Source: Candidatus Woesearchaeota archaeon
GTDB taxonomy: Archaea; Nanoarchaeota; Nanoarchaeia; Woesearchaeales; JAGVZT01
DNA length: 64,000 nucleotides
Direction of reading: 5' to 3'
NCBI GenBank assembly: GCA_017608295.1
Contig: JAFCGF010000003.1
Coordinates: 1 to 64,000 of the forward strand
The translations under genes and the position numbers were made by a program. Shown in pieces: positions 17,150-25,999 of this stretch. Positions within the stretch are counted from its first letter, which is position 1; each line of letters opens with the position of its first letter. The notes under the pieces are model-generated. The model did no database searches, had not been told where the DNA came from, and saw nothing but the letters and a program-made list of their open reading frames with translations.

Positions 17150-18025
17150 TTAGCCTTCCAGAAAATCGAGATCGTCCTCTGTAGCGCGCTTCGCCTGTGC
17201 TTCCTGTGGCATTTCAACAGGCTCTGGTTCAGGCTCTTCATCCAGCTCAGGCTCCTCTTCAATAACCTCTTCAGGCTCTTCCCTTTCAACAGGCTCTGGC
17301 CTGTCACTCGGCTGCTCATCAGCAGGCGCTTCACTCTGCTCGCCCATCTCCCGCCTGTGGGCAATCTCCGCCGAGAGCTCGTCAATCGCCAATGGGAGCT
17401 CGTCGAGGTTCTCGACGACATATTGGATGTCGTGATAGCCACGGGCCCGCCTGTCGATAAGAATCGCGTTCACTCCTGCGTGCTGTGCGCTCTTGATGTC
17501 TGAGTTGATGGAGTCGCCGACCATCACTGCCTCGTGCGGCTTCACTCCAAGGCGTTCCAGGGCTTTATCGTACATCTCAGGGTCAATCTTGAGATATCCT
17601 GTCTCATGGGAAAGGAGCGTCTCGTCAAAATACTGGCCGAGCTTGAACTTGTCGATGACAGACTTCACAGAGAAACTGTCACTGTTCGACACCAGCGCGA
17701 CCTTGTACTGCTTCCTCAAGGTCTCCAATGCTCGCACAGTATCTGCGAAGGGCTTGGCAAGGAGCTTGTTCTTGTTCCACATACCCACAAGCTCGTCGAG
17801 TACCTCCTGGCTCGGCTCCCTGCGGAAGGCCTCGCACACAGTAGTGAATGCTTTGTAGAGGTCATCGCTCTCATCGAGCATGAATGACCTTTCGAAGAGC
17901 ACGATGTATTTCCTGTAGGGGAGCCGGTGGAGATCAAGGATGTTCCGCACCTGCTTGACTGGCGAGGGAAACACGCCAATCTCGACCAATGTACCCCAAA
18001 AATCGAACAATACTGCCTTTATCAT
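17150..18025 (-). CDS. HAD-superfamily hydrolase with long acidic tail
   Basis: This 291-residue protein has the HAD motif I VLFDFWGTL (residues 5-13), in which the second usual Asp is Trp-Gly-shifted as DFWGT, motif II LVSNSD, and motif IV GDSINSD near 168. Such proteins are mostly phosphatases. From about residue 235 the C-terminus is a Glu/Pro-rich low-complexity tail (repeated EPEP/EEPE), unusual for the family and perhaps a protein-binding region. It starts 2 nt after the Nudix gene ends. Confidence 0.82.
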   Translation of the reverse strand: MIKAVLFDFWGTLVEIGVFPSPVKQVRNILDLHRLPYRKYIVLFERSFMLDESDDLYKAFTTVCEAFRREPSQEVLDELVGMWNKNKLLAKPFADTVRALETLRKQYKVALVSNSDSFSVKSVIDKFKLGQYFDETLLSHETGYLKIDPEMYDKALERLGVKPHEAVMVGDSINSDIKSAQHAGVNAILIDRRARGYHDIQYVVENLDELPLAIDELSAEIAHRREMGEQSEAPADEQPSDRPEPVEREEPEEVIEEEPELDEEPEPEPVEMPQEAQAKRATEDDLDFLEG

Positions 18026-18027
18026 CT

Positions 18028-18480
18028 TTACAAATCACCTATTTTCTCAGATTCTTTTTTTGCAGCCTCAGCTGCTAAGCCTGCACATACACGCACGCTT
18101 TCGGGAATCTCTTCGTTTTTTAAATCTTCTCCTGAGAACCACTGCGCGTCAATCCAGTGGACATCTTCATGGATGGGACCGGAAATTCTTGCTGCGTATA
18201 CGAACTGGATGTGCTCATGTCTTGCGTCAGCGTGCTCTGTGAGCATCGCAATCGGGTCTGTGAGATGGATGTGCTCTCCTATGACCTTCCGTGCGCCGAT
18301 GAGCTGGGCATCTGCGCTGAGCTGCTCCTTTACGATGCGTATTGCGGCCTCTTCAGGCAGCTCGTGGTCGTGCAGCGCCCCTCTTGGAGGCTCCCATTCC
18401 TCCCGCTCGGGATGGAAGATGAGGAGAGTGCTGTCTTCATGCACAAGATACACCACGACCATGAATGTCGACCAGGGCAT
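18028..18480 (-). CDS. Nudix-like hydrolase with degenerate Nudix box
   Basis: This 150-residue protein has the Nudix-fold start (FMVVVYLVHEDSTLLIFH) and a box GALHDHELPEEAAIRIVKEQ that keeps the Gly and spacing but departs from the strict GX5EX7REUXEE consensus. Catalytic activity is therefore uncertain. It is the first gene of the Nudix-HAD-HIT operon. The ATG sits about 25 nt after a TATA box flanked by a perfect inverted repeat. Confidence 0.75.
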   Translation of the reverse strand: MPWSTFMVVVYLVHEDSTLLIFHPEREEWEPPRGALHDHELPEEAAIRIVKEQLSADAQLIGARKVIGEHIHLTDPIAMLTEHADARHEHIQFVYAARISGPIHEDVHWIDAQWFSGEDLKNEEIPESVRVCAGLAAEAAKKESEKIGDL

Positions 18481-18493
18481 TCCCCTCTAAGAA

Positions 18494-18517
18494 CAATAGT
18501 CCTATATAACACTATTG
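18494..18517 (-). promoter_or_regulatory. TATA box bracketed by a perfect 7-bp inverted repeat (operator candidate)
   Basis: CAATAGT (18494-18500) and ACTATTG (18511-18517) flank CCTATATAAC, which on the minus strand reads GTTATATAGG, a good archaeal TATA box for the Nudix gene. A dyad enclosing a TATA box is a classic arrangement for a dimeric repressor that blocks TBP binding. Confidence 0.6.
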
Positions 18518-18597
18518 CCTAGAAAATCTTATTTTTCACTCCTTTTAAGTGGATGCAAACCAAAAGATTAATAAATCGCACTCCTATATCTTTAGGT

Positions 18598-19041
18598 ATG
18601 AGTGAAGAAGATATTGTGGAGCGCGTTCTGAAGGCGCTGTCTAATGAGAAGCATTTTGACAATCATTTTGAGATAGAGCCAGATGTGGAGTTTGAGCCTG
18701 GCTATTCAGAACCGTATGAGCATTTTGGGAACAAGGGATTCCAACCCTATGGCGCCTGCGTGCATGCTGACACTGCTGTAACTGTCAAGCTTGACTCTAT
18801 GGATATGGGTGGCATGACTCTCAGGGAGCTTGTTGATGACTGGGACATCATGGAAAGCGTGAGGGACTATGTGTTGGGGCCAGTTGAGGAAAGTGTACAG
18901 GCTGAAACCCCCGGCATCATGGGCAGGCCCGACAAGATGGAATTCAGTGCGCCAGTAATTGATGAGGAAGCAAAAGAACTGTATTTCAGAGTGGGGTTCT
19001 CAGCAGGTGTGGAACGAGACCCGTACGCTGGCTGCGACTAA
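18598..19041 (+). CDS. Acidic hypothetical protein, 147 aa
   Basis: The start at ATG 18598 (MSEEDIVERVL) is chosen because a TATA-like ATTAATAAATC sits about 25-30 nt upstream; an in-frame extension to 18553 would include that box. The protein is acidic (FEIEPDVEFEPGYSEPYEHFG), with no signal peptide or known motif. It is convergent with the MnmC-like gene. Function is not recognised. Confidence 0.7.
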   Translation: MSEEDIVERVLKALSNEKHFDNHFEIEPDVEFEPGYSEPYEHFGNKGFQPYGACVHADTAVTVKLDSMDMGGMTLRELVDDWDIMESVRDYVLGPVEESVQAETPGIMGRPDKMEFSAPVIDEEAKELYFRVGFSAGVERDPYAGCD

Positions 19042-19049
19042 CCTGTAGC

Positions 19050-19817
19050 TCACCATAGCTCTTTTTTCAGCTCTTTGTTTGATGCTTTTAATTCCGGGTC
19101 TGAGATGTAGTGCTGCACGCGATACTTGTTTGTGAGCTCCTCGTCAAGCGGGCTTTTTGAGGCGATTGTGCTCGGCCTATTTTTTATGACTTCGGGCCCG
19201 TTAGCGATGGAGAAGCCAGCGTTCACCAGTCCTGCGCGCACTATCTGCGCACACGAGTATGTGGCGAGTATCGCCTTGTCTGTCATCTTTTCTGCGATCT
19301 TCTCAAAAAAATGCTTGCTCCACAGCTCAGGGTTCTTGGGAACAGAAAACGGGTCAAGGAAGACAGCGTCGAACTGCCCTGGAACTTTGGAGATGAGTTG
19401 CCTCGCGTCTCCCATGCGGAGCGAGAGTTTCGCGCTTGCACTCCTCGCCGATGCCTGCCTCGCCTTTCCCAGTGAACAGCGCTTTGCCACGCTTCTCGCG
19501 AGAGAGTATTGCTGCAAAGGAGGATTCAGGCTGTCGATGTCCTTGAGCACAGCGCGGTCCTTTTCCAAGGATACGACCTCGATGGGGTTGTGCGCAGCAG
19601 CATCAATCGCGGCAATCGCGTTGTAGCCGATGCCAAAGCAGAGGTCTAATACTCTGAGGGGTTTGCCTTTCTTCTTCCGCGCAAGCTCAGCGATTTTGCA
19701 GGACTCAGCATACTTTTTCCTTGCCTCCCGTACTGCGCCATCCATTGCGTGGTAGAGCTCCTTGTATTTGCCGTTATACAACGTTATGGTTCCGTCTCCT
19801 GTCTGGACTTTTTTCAT
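19050..19817 (-). CDS. MnmC-like SAM-dependent methyltransferase
   Basis: This 255-residue protein has a Rossmann motif I VLDLCFGIGYNAIAA (near 55-69), a late motif FDAVFLDPFSVPKNPELWS that matches the MnmC(M) domain's FLDxFxPxKNPxxW, and a C-terminal KRPS-like region (NRPSTIASKSPLD). In bacteria this domain completes 5-methylaminomethyl-uridine at tRNA position 34. The oxidase half of bacterial MnmC is absent, as usual in archaea. It starts at the last base of the Orc1/Cdc6 gene and is probably cotranscribed with it. Confidence 0.8.
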   Translation of the reverse strand: MKKVQTGDGTITLYNGKYKELYHAMDGAVREARKKYAESCKIAELARKKKGKPLRVLDLCFGIGYNAIAAIDAAAHNPIEVVSLEKDRAVLKDIDSLNPPLQQYSLARSVAKRCSLGKARQASARSASAKLSLRMGDARQLISKVPGQFDAVFLDPFSVPKNPELWSKHFFEKIAEKMTDKAILATYSCAQIVRAGLVNAGFSIANGPEVIKNRPSTIASKSPLDEELTNKYRVQHYISDPELKASNKELKKELW

Positions 19818-20887
19818 CAGTACTGGTCCAAGGTTTTGTGGCCTGCGTGTGAGATGATTGATGTATTGCCCTCAGCTCCGCCCTGGGTGCGCTTCACCGA
19901 GATATAGCCGCCCTGCTCGAGCTTCTTTACCTTCCGTTGGAAGCTCTTATATCCCAAGGAACCTCCCTGTTCCTGGTAGAGCCTGAAGAGGTCTCCAATC
20001 TTGGAGTCAGGATTCGCCTTCACTATCTCGAGAATCTCCTTCACTGCGTCGTCAAGGTCAGTGCTCTTCTTCGGGGAGAACTGGTGCAGCCGCTCTAATG
20101 CGGTATCCACGTGCTGCTGGAGAATCTTGCGGGATGCCTTTTCCTCTGCAGCATTGCCAGCCTCCCGTAGGAGGTGGAGCCCTGCCCTGAGGTCTCCCTT
20201 TCGGGCTGCCTCGTCCACTATGCGCTCGAATGCTTCCATGTCGAACACGTCGGGCGCAAAGGCGTACTCGAGGCGCTGCTTGAGGATTCCCCGGGTTTCA
20301 TCTTTGGAATACTGGCGGAATTCGAGCACATCTAATGAGATGCGGGACTTCAATCTTGAGTCAAGATGCGCTGCCCAGTCCCTGAAATTAGTGATGAGGA
20401 ATATGCATTTGCGGTATAGTCTCTCGAGGAAGATGTAGAGGAAGTCTTTGTCTTCCAGCTTGTCCACCTCATCGAAGACGAGGACAGCGCTGCCTTTGTT
20501 GAGGATCTCTATCGCGACTTCGAGGAGTTCGTCAGTGGACTTGTTGTGCGTGAGCCTGTAGCCTAGCTTCTCGCACACTTCCAATGCCACCTTATACGAG
20601 GTGTTCTTCTGCCAGCAGTTGATATATATAGGATAGATATCCTCGCTCTTCTCCACCAATTCCCTGAGGACGTGCTTGCACGCTACAGTTTTTCCTATGC
20701 CTGGAGCGCCATGGATGAGCAGGTTCCTTCCACTTCTCTGGCTGAAGAGCGGCTTCATGCATGAAGCCATGTGGTGCTGCTCCCCCTCCCGGTAGGGAAT
20801 GAGCTTTGGCATGAAGTCAAAGTCCAGAGCGATTGGATTGATGAACAGCGATTCATCTCCGTGCAGTATCTCGTCGAATACCCCCAT
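19817..20887 (-). CDS. cdc6: Orc1/Cdc6 replication initiator (AAA+ ATPase)
   Basis: This 356-residue protein binds origins and loads MCM in archaea. Walker A is HGAPGIGKTVACKH (near 59-72), Walker B VLVFDEVDKL, sensor 1 in FLITNF, and the C-terminal winged helix ends with SFQRKVKKLEQGGYI. The length is slightly short compared with typical archaeal members of about 400 residues. Origins often lie next to cdc6, but the upstream gap is only about 56 nt and shows no repeated origin-box array, so no origin is called here. Confidence 0.88.
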   Translation of the reverse strand: MGVFDEILHGDESLFINPIALDFDFMPKLIPYREGEQHHMASCMKPLFSQRSGRNLLIHGAPGIGKTVACKHVLRELVEKSEDIYPIYINCWQKNTSYKVALEVCEKLGYRLTHNKSTDELLEVAIEILNKGSAVLVFDEVDKLEDKDFLYIFLERLYRKCIFLITNFRDWAAHLDSRLKSRISLDVLEFRQYSKDETRGILKQRLEYAFAPDVFDMEAFERIVDEAARKGDLRAGLHLLREAGNAAEEKASRKILQQHVDTALERLHQFSPKKSTDLDDAVKEILEIVKANPDSKIGDLFRLYQEQGGSLGYKSFQRKVKKLEQGGYISVKRTQGGAEGNTSIISHAGHKTLDQY

Positions 20888-20943
20888 CTGTTGGAGAAAG
20901 CCAGCGCTCCCTTAATATAATTTGTGGGGTGCTGCTCGTAAAA

Positions 20944-21537
20944 TCACGAGTAGAACGTCACGTGCTTATAGCCTGGAAGCTTATCTTTCAATTCGCAGGC
21001 ATGCGCGTCTCCGACAATCACGATGTCTGGCTGCTCCTCGAGAATCTTTTCCAATAGATGTACATCACGTTTTGCGTTACACTCATGGAAGAGCTGCATA
21101 ATCGCCTCAGAACTGGAATCCTCATCAAGAATCTCGAGTGCACTTTCAAATCTCTTGGCGATTTTTTCATATATTTTTACCTTCTCAGGGGGCATATAAG
21201 GATTGACGCTGTTGATTGTATGTGCCAGCTCCATTTCAAGCTGCTCTCTACTGAGATGTTCGTCGCACACAGCCTTTGCCAAGCCGATTATCTGGATCTG
21301 GTCAAATACCTCCGGGTCTTCGAGGCCGTGTATGTCTGTGCCAGTTGTTTCAATGTCATAATGGACTGCAATATCATAGAAGAATGCTGTGGCGATGCCG
21401 TTCTTCGCCCTCTCCCTGAAATCCTCGGGCATCTCCAGCCCGACAGATGATGGTGAATACTGGGAGAGCTCTTCTAGGAGGTGAGCGAGTTCTTCCTCAT
21501 CTGCGTGCGCAACGCCCACTAGGAGTTTTTTATTCAT
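20944..21537 (-). CDS. TraB/GumN-like protein (putative metalloprotease fold)
   Basis: The start is placed at ATG 21537 (MNKKLLVGVAHADEEEL) because the in-frame ATG at 21570 lies inside a TATA box (TTTATAAAT). The protein has an early VGVAH, a VGLEMPEDFRER segment, and a C-terminal RDVHLLEKILEEQPDIVIVGDAH. These fit the TraB/PrgY/Tiki superfamily pattern of a GxxH, a Glu motif and a final VGxxH. It lacks membrane segments. Superfamily assignment is by motif only. Confidence 0.6.
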   Translation of the reverse strand: MNKKLLVGVAHADEEELAHLLEELSQYSPSSVGLEMPEDFRERAKNGIATAFFYDIAVHYDIETTGTDIHGLEDPEVFDQIQIIGLAKAVCDEHLSREQLEMELAHTINSVNPYMPPEKVKIYEKIAKRFESALEILDEDSSSEAIMQLFHECNAKRDVHLLEKILEEQPDIVIVGDAHACELKDKLPGYKHVTFYS

Positions 21538-21596
21538 ATAATTGCTGGTTGATGATAAATTTATAAACATTATGTCTAAGTAGTAGGATGAGCATA

Positions 21597-22346
21597 CTAT
21601 TTCTCGGCCTTGATGAGAAATCTAGCTTTCTTGAACTCCAAGGGTTTCCCTGACTCAAGGCGCTCCTGTAATTCCTTTAGATGCTTGAGGTCACGCTCCA
21701 CTGAGAAATCCTTTACAATCCAGGGAATTGCTTTGAGGAAATAGACTATGGCACCTACATCAGCGAAGCGTGTCATGCCGGTCCAGTCTTTCTGTTCTAT
21801 TATAGTCAATCCTGCGGATTCGAGACGCTGGACAGCAAGGTCGCTGGACCAATAGCTGTACATCCTTTCTCTTTCGAATGCTGAGGCTAGGTCCTTTAAG
21901 TCATTGCCGTCCACCTGCTGGGTGAGAAAGGTTCCTCCAAGCCTGAGTGTCCTGAAGAGTTCTTCCGCGTCGAATGCGCTGTGCTTGTTCAGGATAAGGT
22001 TAAATTCCCCGTCACCGAAAGGGAGTTTTCCTGATTCATCCACCTTGACCACTTTCACGCCGAGAGGTTCCAAGAGCTTCCTCGCGACGCCCACGTTCGG
22101 CTTGTAGCCCTCGGTCGCGACAGTATGCTCTGGGAAGGGTCTAAGGGTGGAGAGAAACTCGCCCCCACCTGTACCCATGTCGAGGAGCGATGATGATTTC
22201 TTGATGAGCTGTTTCGCGAGAGATACATAGTCCCAAGGGGGTTCCTCATAGTTGATTCTTCCCTTGATATATGAAAAGTCCCAGCCTGAGAAAGAGGTCT
22301 TTTCTTCTCTCTTCCACTCGTTGATGAGGCTATCATTTGTGTCCAT
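21597..22346 (-). CDS. Class I SAM-dependent methyltransferase
   Basis: The start is placed at 22346 (MDTNDSLINEW), since the in-frame ATG at 22370 abuts the TATA box at 22369-22378. The 249-residue protein has motif I LLDMGTGGGEFLSTL, motif II VATEGY, motif III KLPFGDGEFNLILNKHSAFD and post-motif RLGGTFLTQQVDG. The family resembles small-molecule or rRNA methyltransferases; the substrate is unknown. It is transcribed divergently from rpl1. Confidence 0.82.
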   Translation of the reverse strand: MDTNDSLINEWKREEKTSFSGWDFSYIKGRINYEEPPWDYVSLAKQLIKKSSSLLDMGTGGGEFLSTLRPFPEHTVATEGYKPNVGVARKLLEPLGVKVVKVDESGKLPFGDGEFNLILNKHSAFDAEELFRTLRLGGTFLTQQVDGNDLKDLASAFERERMYSYWSSDLAVQRLESAGLTIIEQKDWTGMTRFADVGAIVYFLKAIPWIVKDFSVERDLKHLKELQERLESGKPLEFKKARFLIKAEK

Positions 22347-22368
22347 TTTCACTTTCTGAGTGCATAAC

Positions 22369-22378
22369 ATTTATAAAT
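22369..22378. promoter_or_regulatory. Palindromic TATA box for divergent transcription (methyltransferase / rpl1)
   Basis: ATTTATAAAT is its own reverse complement and sits between the divergent methyltransferase start (22346) and rpl1 start (22443). It is about 24 nt from the methyltransferase ATG, giving a leaderless transcript. For rpl1 a start near 22400 leaves a leader of roughly 40 nt with a CAGGAGGGC ribosome-binding site. Confidence 0.6.
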
Positions 22379-22442
22379 CTCCCGCGGTATCCCTCCTGAG
22401 TTCAACGTTCCCAGCGACTGCTAACCACAGCAGGAGGGCACA

Positions 22443-23096
22443 ATGAGACGTGATCTCGTAACTAAAGCATTGGATACTTTAAAAGAAGAGGCGAAGAAAC
22501 GAAATTTCAGCCAGACAATTGACCTTATCATAAACCTTAAAGACCTAGACCTCAAGAAGCCGGAGCACCATGTGGACGTTTTTGTCCGCCTGCCCAAGGG
22601 TCGGGGAAAGAAGGTCAAGATATGCGCCTTTGTCGGTCCGGAATTGAATTCAGAGGCAAAACAGGTATTTGACAGGGTAATTCTTATCGAGCAATTTCCT
22701 GGCTTCAAGGAGAAGCGGGAGATAAAGAAGCTCGCGGCAGAATTCGAATTTTTCATTGCCCAGGCCACTATCATGGCAAAGGTCGCTACGACTTTCGGGC
22801 GTGTACTGGGCAGCAGGGGAAAGATGCCAAACCCCAAGGCGGGCTGTGTCGTTCCCCCTAAGGGAGTGAACCTCAAGCAGCTCTATGAGCAGCTCCAAAG
22901 TACTATCAAGGTCAAGGCCAAGACAGCGCCCCATGTGCAGTGCGCGGTCGGCACAGAAGACATGTCTATTGATGACCTGACTGAGAATATCATGTCTGTG
23001 TACGATGCAGTTCTCCATGCGGTGCCGAATGAGCACCATAACATCAAGTCCATCTTCGTGAAGAGGACGATGAGCAAGCCGGTGCAGGTGTCCTAA
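22443..23096 (+). CDS. rpl1: Ribosomal protein L1 (uL1)
   Basis: This 217-residue archaeal L1 forms the mobile L1 stalk on 23S rRNA and often represses its own operon. Typical segments are PEHHVDVFVRLPKGRGKKVKICAFVGP, the LGSRGKMPNPKAGCV core, and the final IKSIFVKRTMSKPVQV. A strong ribosome-binding site (AGGAGGG) precedes the ATG. It is followed after 1 nt by rpl10. No rpl11 gene precedes it here, unlike in many archaea. Confidence 0.95.
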   Translation: MRRDLVTKALDTLKEEAKKRNFSQTIDLIINLKDLDLKKPEHHVDVFVRLPKGRGKKVKICAFVGPELNSEAKQVFDRVILIEQFPGFKEKREIKKLAAEFEFFIAQATIMAKVATTFGRVLGSRGKMPNPKAGCVVPPKGVNLKQLYEQLQSTIKVKAKTAPHVQCAVGTEDMSIDDLTENIMSVYDAVLHAVPNEHHNIKSIFVKRTMSKPVQVS

Positions 23097-23097
23097 A

Positions 23098-24126
23098 ATG
23101 GCACACAAAGCCCATGTCGCGGACTGGAAAAAAGACGAGGTCAAGGCCATAGCAGACCTCATGATGTCTTCTGAGGTCGTTGGCGTGGTGAACATCACTA
23201 ACCTGCCTTCTCTGCAGTTCCAGAAGCTTCGTGCTTCGCTGCGCGGCAAGGTCACGCTCAAGGTGGCTAAGCGCAGGCTCATCAAGCTTGCGATAGAGAA
23301 GATAAAAGACAAGAAGAAAGGAGTTGAGCAGCTCGAGCCCTACATCGACGGCATCATGCCCGGCCTTATCTTCTCTGAGGAGAATCCTTTCGCACTCGCC
23401 AAGATGCTCAACAAGAACAAGTCCGCTGCCCCTGCCAAGGGAGGGCAGGAGGCTCCGAATGATATATGGGTCAGAGCGGGAGCTACTCCGTTTAACCCTG
23501 GCCCAATCATAGGCCAGCTCGGCGCCCTTAAGATTCAGACTGAGATTGAGGGTGGAAAAATCCATATCTCCGAAGATTGCTGTGTTGTGAAGGAAGGCGA
23601 GGTCATCAGCGCTGACGCAGCCAATATCCTCTCCAGGCTCGGCATCGAGCCCATGGAGATAGGGCTTGATTTGCGTGTGACGTATGAGAATGGCGAAATC
23701 CTCACCAAAGACATCCTGTTTGTCGATGAGGCGCAGTACATCGCGGACCTGTCTATCGCAGCGGGCTGGGCATTCAACCTGGCCTTTAACTCGGCATTCC
23801 CCACTGTGGAGACCGTGCCGCTGCTGCTTGGGACAGCTCATGCCGATGCCCGTGCCCTGGCCATGAGCCAGGATATCCTCACCTCAGAAACAGCAGTCAT
23901 GCTCCTTGCCAAGGCAGCCCGACAGGGCGCTGCCCTTGAGTCAAAGATTCCAGAGGCGCCTGCGCCGAAGGCAGAACCTAAGAAAGAGGAACCCAAAGCT
24001 GAGGAGCCTCCTAAGGAGGAGCCCAAGCAGGAAGAACCCAAGGCTGAGGAGCCGAAGAAGGAAGAGAAGCCAAAGGAAGAGCCTAAAAAAGAGGCCAAGG
24101 AAGAATCAAAAGAAGAGAAGAAATAG
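23098..24126 (+). CDS. rpl10: Ribosomal protein L10 (uL10, acidic stalk base P0)
   Basis: This 342-residue protein anchors L12 dimers on the large subunit. Archaeal P0 features: N-terminal [10 protein letters not shown], the [15 protein letters not shown] segment, and the extended domain with [12 protein letters not shown]. The C-terminus is a long low-complexity region of alternating EEPKKEEPK, longer and more repetitive than usual, replacing the Ala-rich hinge. It lies between rpl1 and rpl12 in the standard archaeal order. Confidence 0.95.
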   Translation: MAHKAHVADWKKDEVKAIADLMMSSEVVGVVNITNLPSLQFQKLRASLRGKVTLKVAKRRLIKLAIEKIKDKKKGVEQLEPYIDGIMPGLIFSEENPFALAKMLNKNKSAAPAKGGQEAPNDIWVRAGATPFNPGPIIGQLGALKIQTEIEGGKIHISEDCCVVKEGEVISADAANILSRLGIEPMEIGLDLRVTYENGEILTKDILFVDEAQYIADLSIAAGWAFNLAFNSAFPTVETVPLLLGTAHADARALAMSQDILTSETAVMLLAKAARQGAALESKIPEAPAPKAEPKKEEPKAEEPPKEEPKQEEPKAEEPKKEEKPKEEPKKEAKEESKEEKK

Positions 24127-24158
24127 ACACTGACACAACGCTACTAGGAGGAACTAAA

Positions 24159-24464
24159 ATGGAATACGTATATGCCGCAATGCTCCTGCATAAGGCAGGA
24201 CAGAAAATTGATGAAACTTCAGTAAAGAAGGTGCTCGAAGCAGCTTCGGTCAAAGTGGACGCAGCCAGGATAAAAGCCCTTGTCGCTGCGCTTGACGGAG
24301 TGAATATCGAGGAGGCCATCGAGAGCGCCGCAGTCGCAGCAGCCCCTGCCCCGGCAGCCGCAGCTCCGGCTGGAGACGCGCCCAAGAAGGAAGAGAAGAA
24401 GCCCAAAGTGGAGGAGAAGTCTCCTGCTCAGGCCGCGGCTGGTCTCGGAGCACTATTCGGCTGA
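24159..24464 (+). CDS. rpl12: Ribosomal protein L12 (archaeal P1-type stalk protein)
   Basis: This 101-residue protein recruits translation factors. It starts [14 protein letters not shown], has the archaeal helical dimer domain with [13 protein letters not shown], an Ala/Pro hinge, a [12 protein letters not shown] segment and the terminal GLGALFG motif that contacts factors. A textbook ribosome-binding site (AGGAGGAACT) lies 7 nt before the ATG. Continuous spacing from rpl10 (32 nt) shows cotranscription. Confidence 0.95.
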   Translation: MEYVYAAMLLHKAGQKIDETSVKKVLEAASVKVDAARIKALVAALDGVNIEEAIESAAVAAAPAPAAAAPAGDAPKKEEKKPKVEEKSPAQAAAGLGALFG

Positions 24465-24495
24465 GCCCCTCACGGGGGGTTAAGCCCTTATATTT

Positions 24496-25995
24496 ATGCC
24501 ATCGCAAAAACCATCAGTTAAGGACAACGAACCGATTGCTTCCAAAGCGGAGCAGGAAAAGACAACGCCCCCCGGCGTAGCCGAAAAGGCTGTTCCGGAA
24601 ACTGCGAAGGAGCAGGTACAACCTGTTCCAGCAGACGCAGGCTCTGCGCCAGTAGAGAAAACTTCTGAGGCGCCCTCTGAGACTGAGGCGAAGCTCTCTT
24701 CGGAAAAGAAGCCTGCTAAGAAAGCAGCTGCGAAGAAGAAAGCCGCTCCTAAGAAGAAAGCCGCGAAGAAGGATTCTGAGGAGAAGCCCAAGAAGAAGGC
24801 TGCAGCAAAAAAGAAGCCAGCTGCGAAGAAGAAGGCCGCGAAGAAGGATTCTGAGGAGAAGCCTGAAGAAAAGCCTGAGAAAGTTGTCCCTGAAGAGCCT
24901 AAAATTGACCTGTCTACACTTTCTCCTGAGGAATTCAGGAAACACCAGGAGAAGCGTAAGGTAGAATTGCTGAAGCGCTTTGAGGTGGCGAAGCAAGATG
25001 TCAATGTGATGCGCCAGAAGCTCAACGACATCACCAAGGAGCGTGAGGGCGTGTTTAGTGAGAAGGACGGCGTCTCGAGCAAGATTGGCGACATGATTAA
25101 GGAGATTCGCATTCTCAAGAGAGAGCGTGATGACTTCACTCGCAAGGTTAGGGAGATGAAAACTGAGCGTACACGATTGAACAGGCTCGTGCGCGAAAAA
25201 ATCAAGGACATAAAAATTAAGCGGGAGGAACAGCTCAAGGTCATGAAGGCCCAGGGTATCCAGGAGATAAAACGCAGTCCAGACGCTATCCTGAAGCAGA
25301 TAGAGAAGATGGAGTTCAGTATAGAGACCGAGGCCATGCCCTTCGACCAGGAGAAGAAGCTCATGAAGGCAATCAATGAGCGCCGCAAGGAGTATAATGA
25401 GCTGAAAGGAATTGCCAGTGTGATGAGTGATGTTCGCGCGCTATCCAAGGAGATTAATACTTTGAAAAGGGATAGTGATACAGTCCACAGGGAGATTCAG
25501 GGCTACGCCTCGAAAAGCCAGGAGAAGCACGAGGAGCTGCTCAAGATTTCCGAGGCTATTGATAATCTCAAGGAGAACGAGAAGGGCGTGTTCGACCAGT
25601 TCAATGATTTCAAGCAGAAGTATAACGAGCAGAACGCCAAGCTGCGCACTAAGCTGGATGAGATGAACAGGATAAAGCGTGAACTGCACGATATCGAATC
25701 TTCTCTTAGGCAGCAGCATCAGCAGGCTATGGAGCAGGAGATGGAGGATAAGAAGGAGGAGGTAGAGGACAAGATAAAGCGCGGAAAGAAGCTCACCACC
25801 GCTGACCTCCTTGTGTTCCAGAAGTCCGCCCTTGATGATAAGCCAGCCAAGGTAGCCAAGCCAAAGGCAGCAGCCAAACCCAAACCCTCCAAGGCAGCCA
25901 AACCCAATAAGCCTGTAGCTAAGCCAGCCAAGTCTGCAGCCGAGCCAGTAGCCACACCTAAAGCAAAGGTCGCACCAACTCCCAAGAATAAGTAG
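24496..25995 (+). CDS. COG1340-type archaeal coiled-coil protein with histone-H1-like tails
   Basis: This 499-residue protein has three parts. Residues 1-135 are low complexity, with repeated KKAAAKKKA blocks resembling linker-histone tails; about 140-445 are a long coiled coil with the COG1340-like segment FSIETEAMPFDQEKKLMKAI; the last 50 residues are again Lys/Ala/Pro-rich. The COG1340 role is unknown. A TATA-like sequence lies only 5-10 nt before the ATG, too close to serve it, so the gene is probably read from the ribosomal stalk operon. Basic tails suggest nucleic-acid contact, an inference. Confidence 0.8.
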   Translation: MPSQKPSVKDNEPIASKAEQEKTTPPGVAEKAVPETAKEQVQPVPADAGSAPVEKTSEAPSETEAKLSSEKKPAKKAAAKKKAAPKKKAAKKDSEEKPKKKAAAKKKPAAKKKAAKKDSEEKPEEKPEKVVPEEPKIDLSTLSPEEFRKHQEKRKVELLKRFEVAKQDVNVMRQKLNDITKEREGVFSEKDGVSSKIGDMIKEIRILKRERDDFTRKVREMKTERTRLNRLVREKIKDIKIKREEQLKVMKAQGIQEIKRSPDAILKQIEKMEFSIETEAMPFDQEKKLMKAINERRKEYNELKGIASVMSDVRALSKEINTLKRDSDTVHREIQGYASKSQEKHEELLKISEAIDNLKENEKGVFDQFNDFKQKYNEQNAKLRTKLDEMNRIKRELHDIESSLRQQHQQAMEQEMEDKKEEVEDKIKRGKKLTTADLLVFQKSALDDKPAKVAKPKAAAKPKPSKAAKPNKPVAKPAKSAAEPVATPKAKVAPTPKNK

Positions 25996-25999
25996 GGCT

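Noticed and set aside
20888..20943. Replication origin next to cdc6
   Set aside because: The gap is only 56 nt, with no repeated origin boxes or long AT-rich element.
22443..22520. L1 autoregulatory RNA site at the start of rpl1
   Set aside because: Known in methanogens, but I could not identify a convincing L1-site mimic by eye here.
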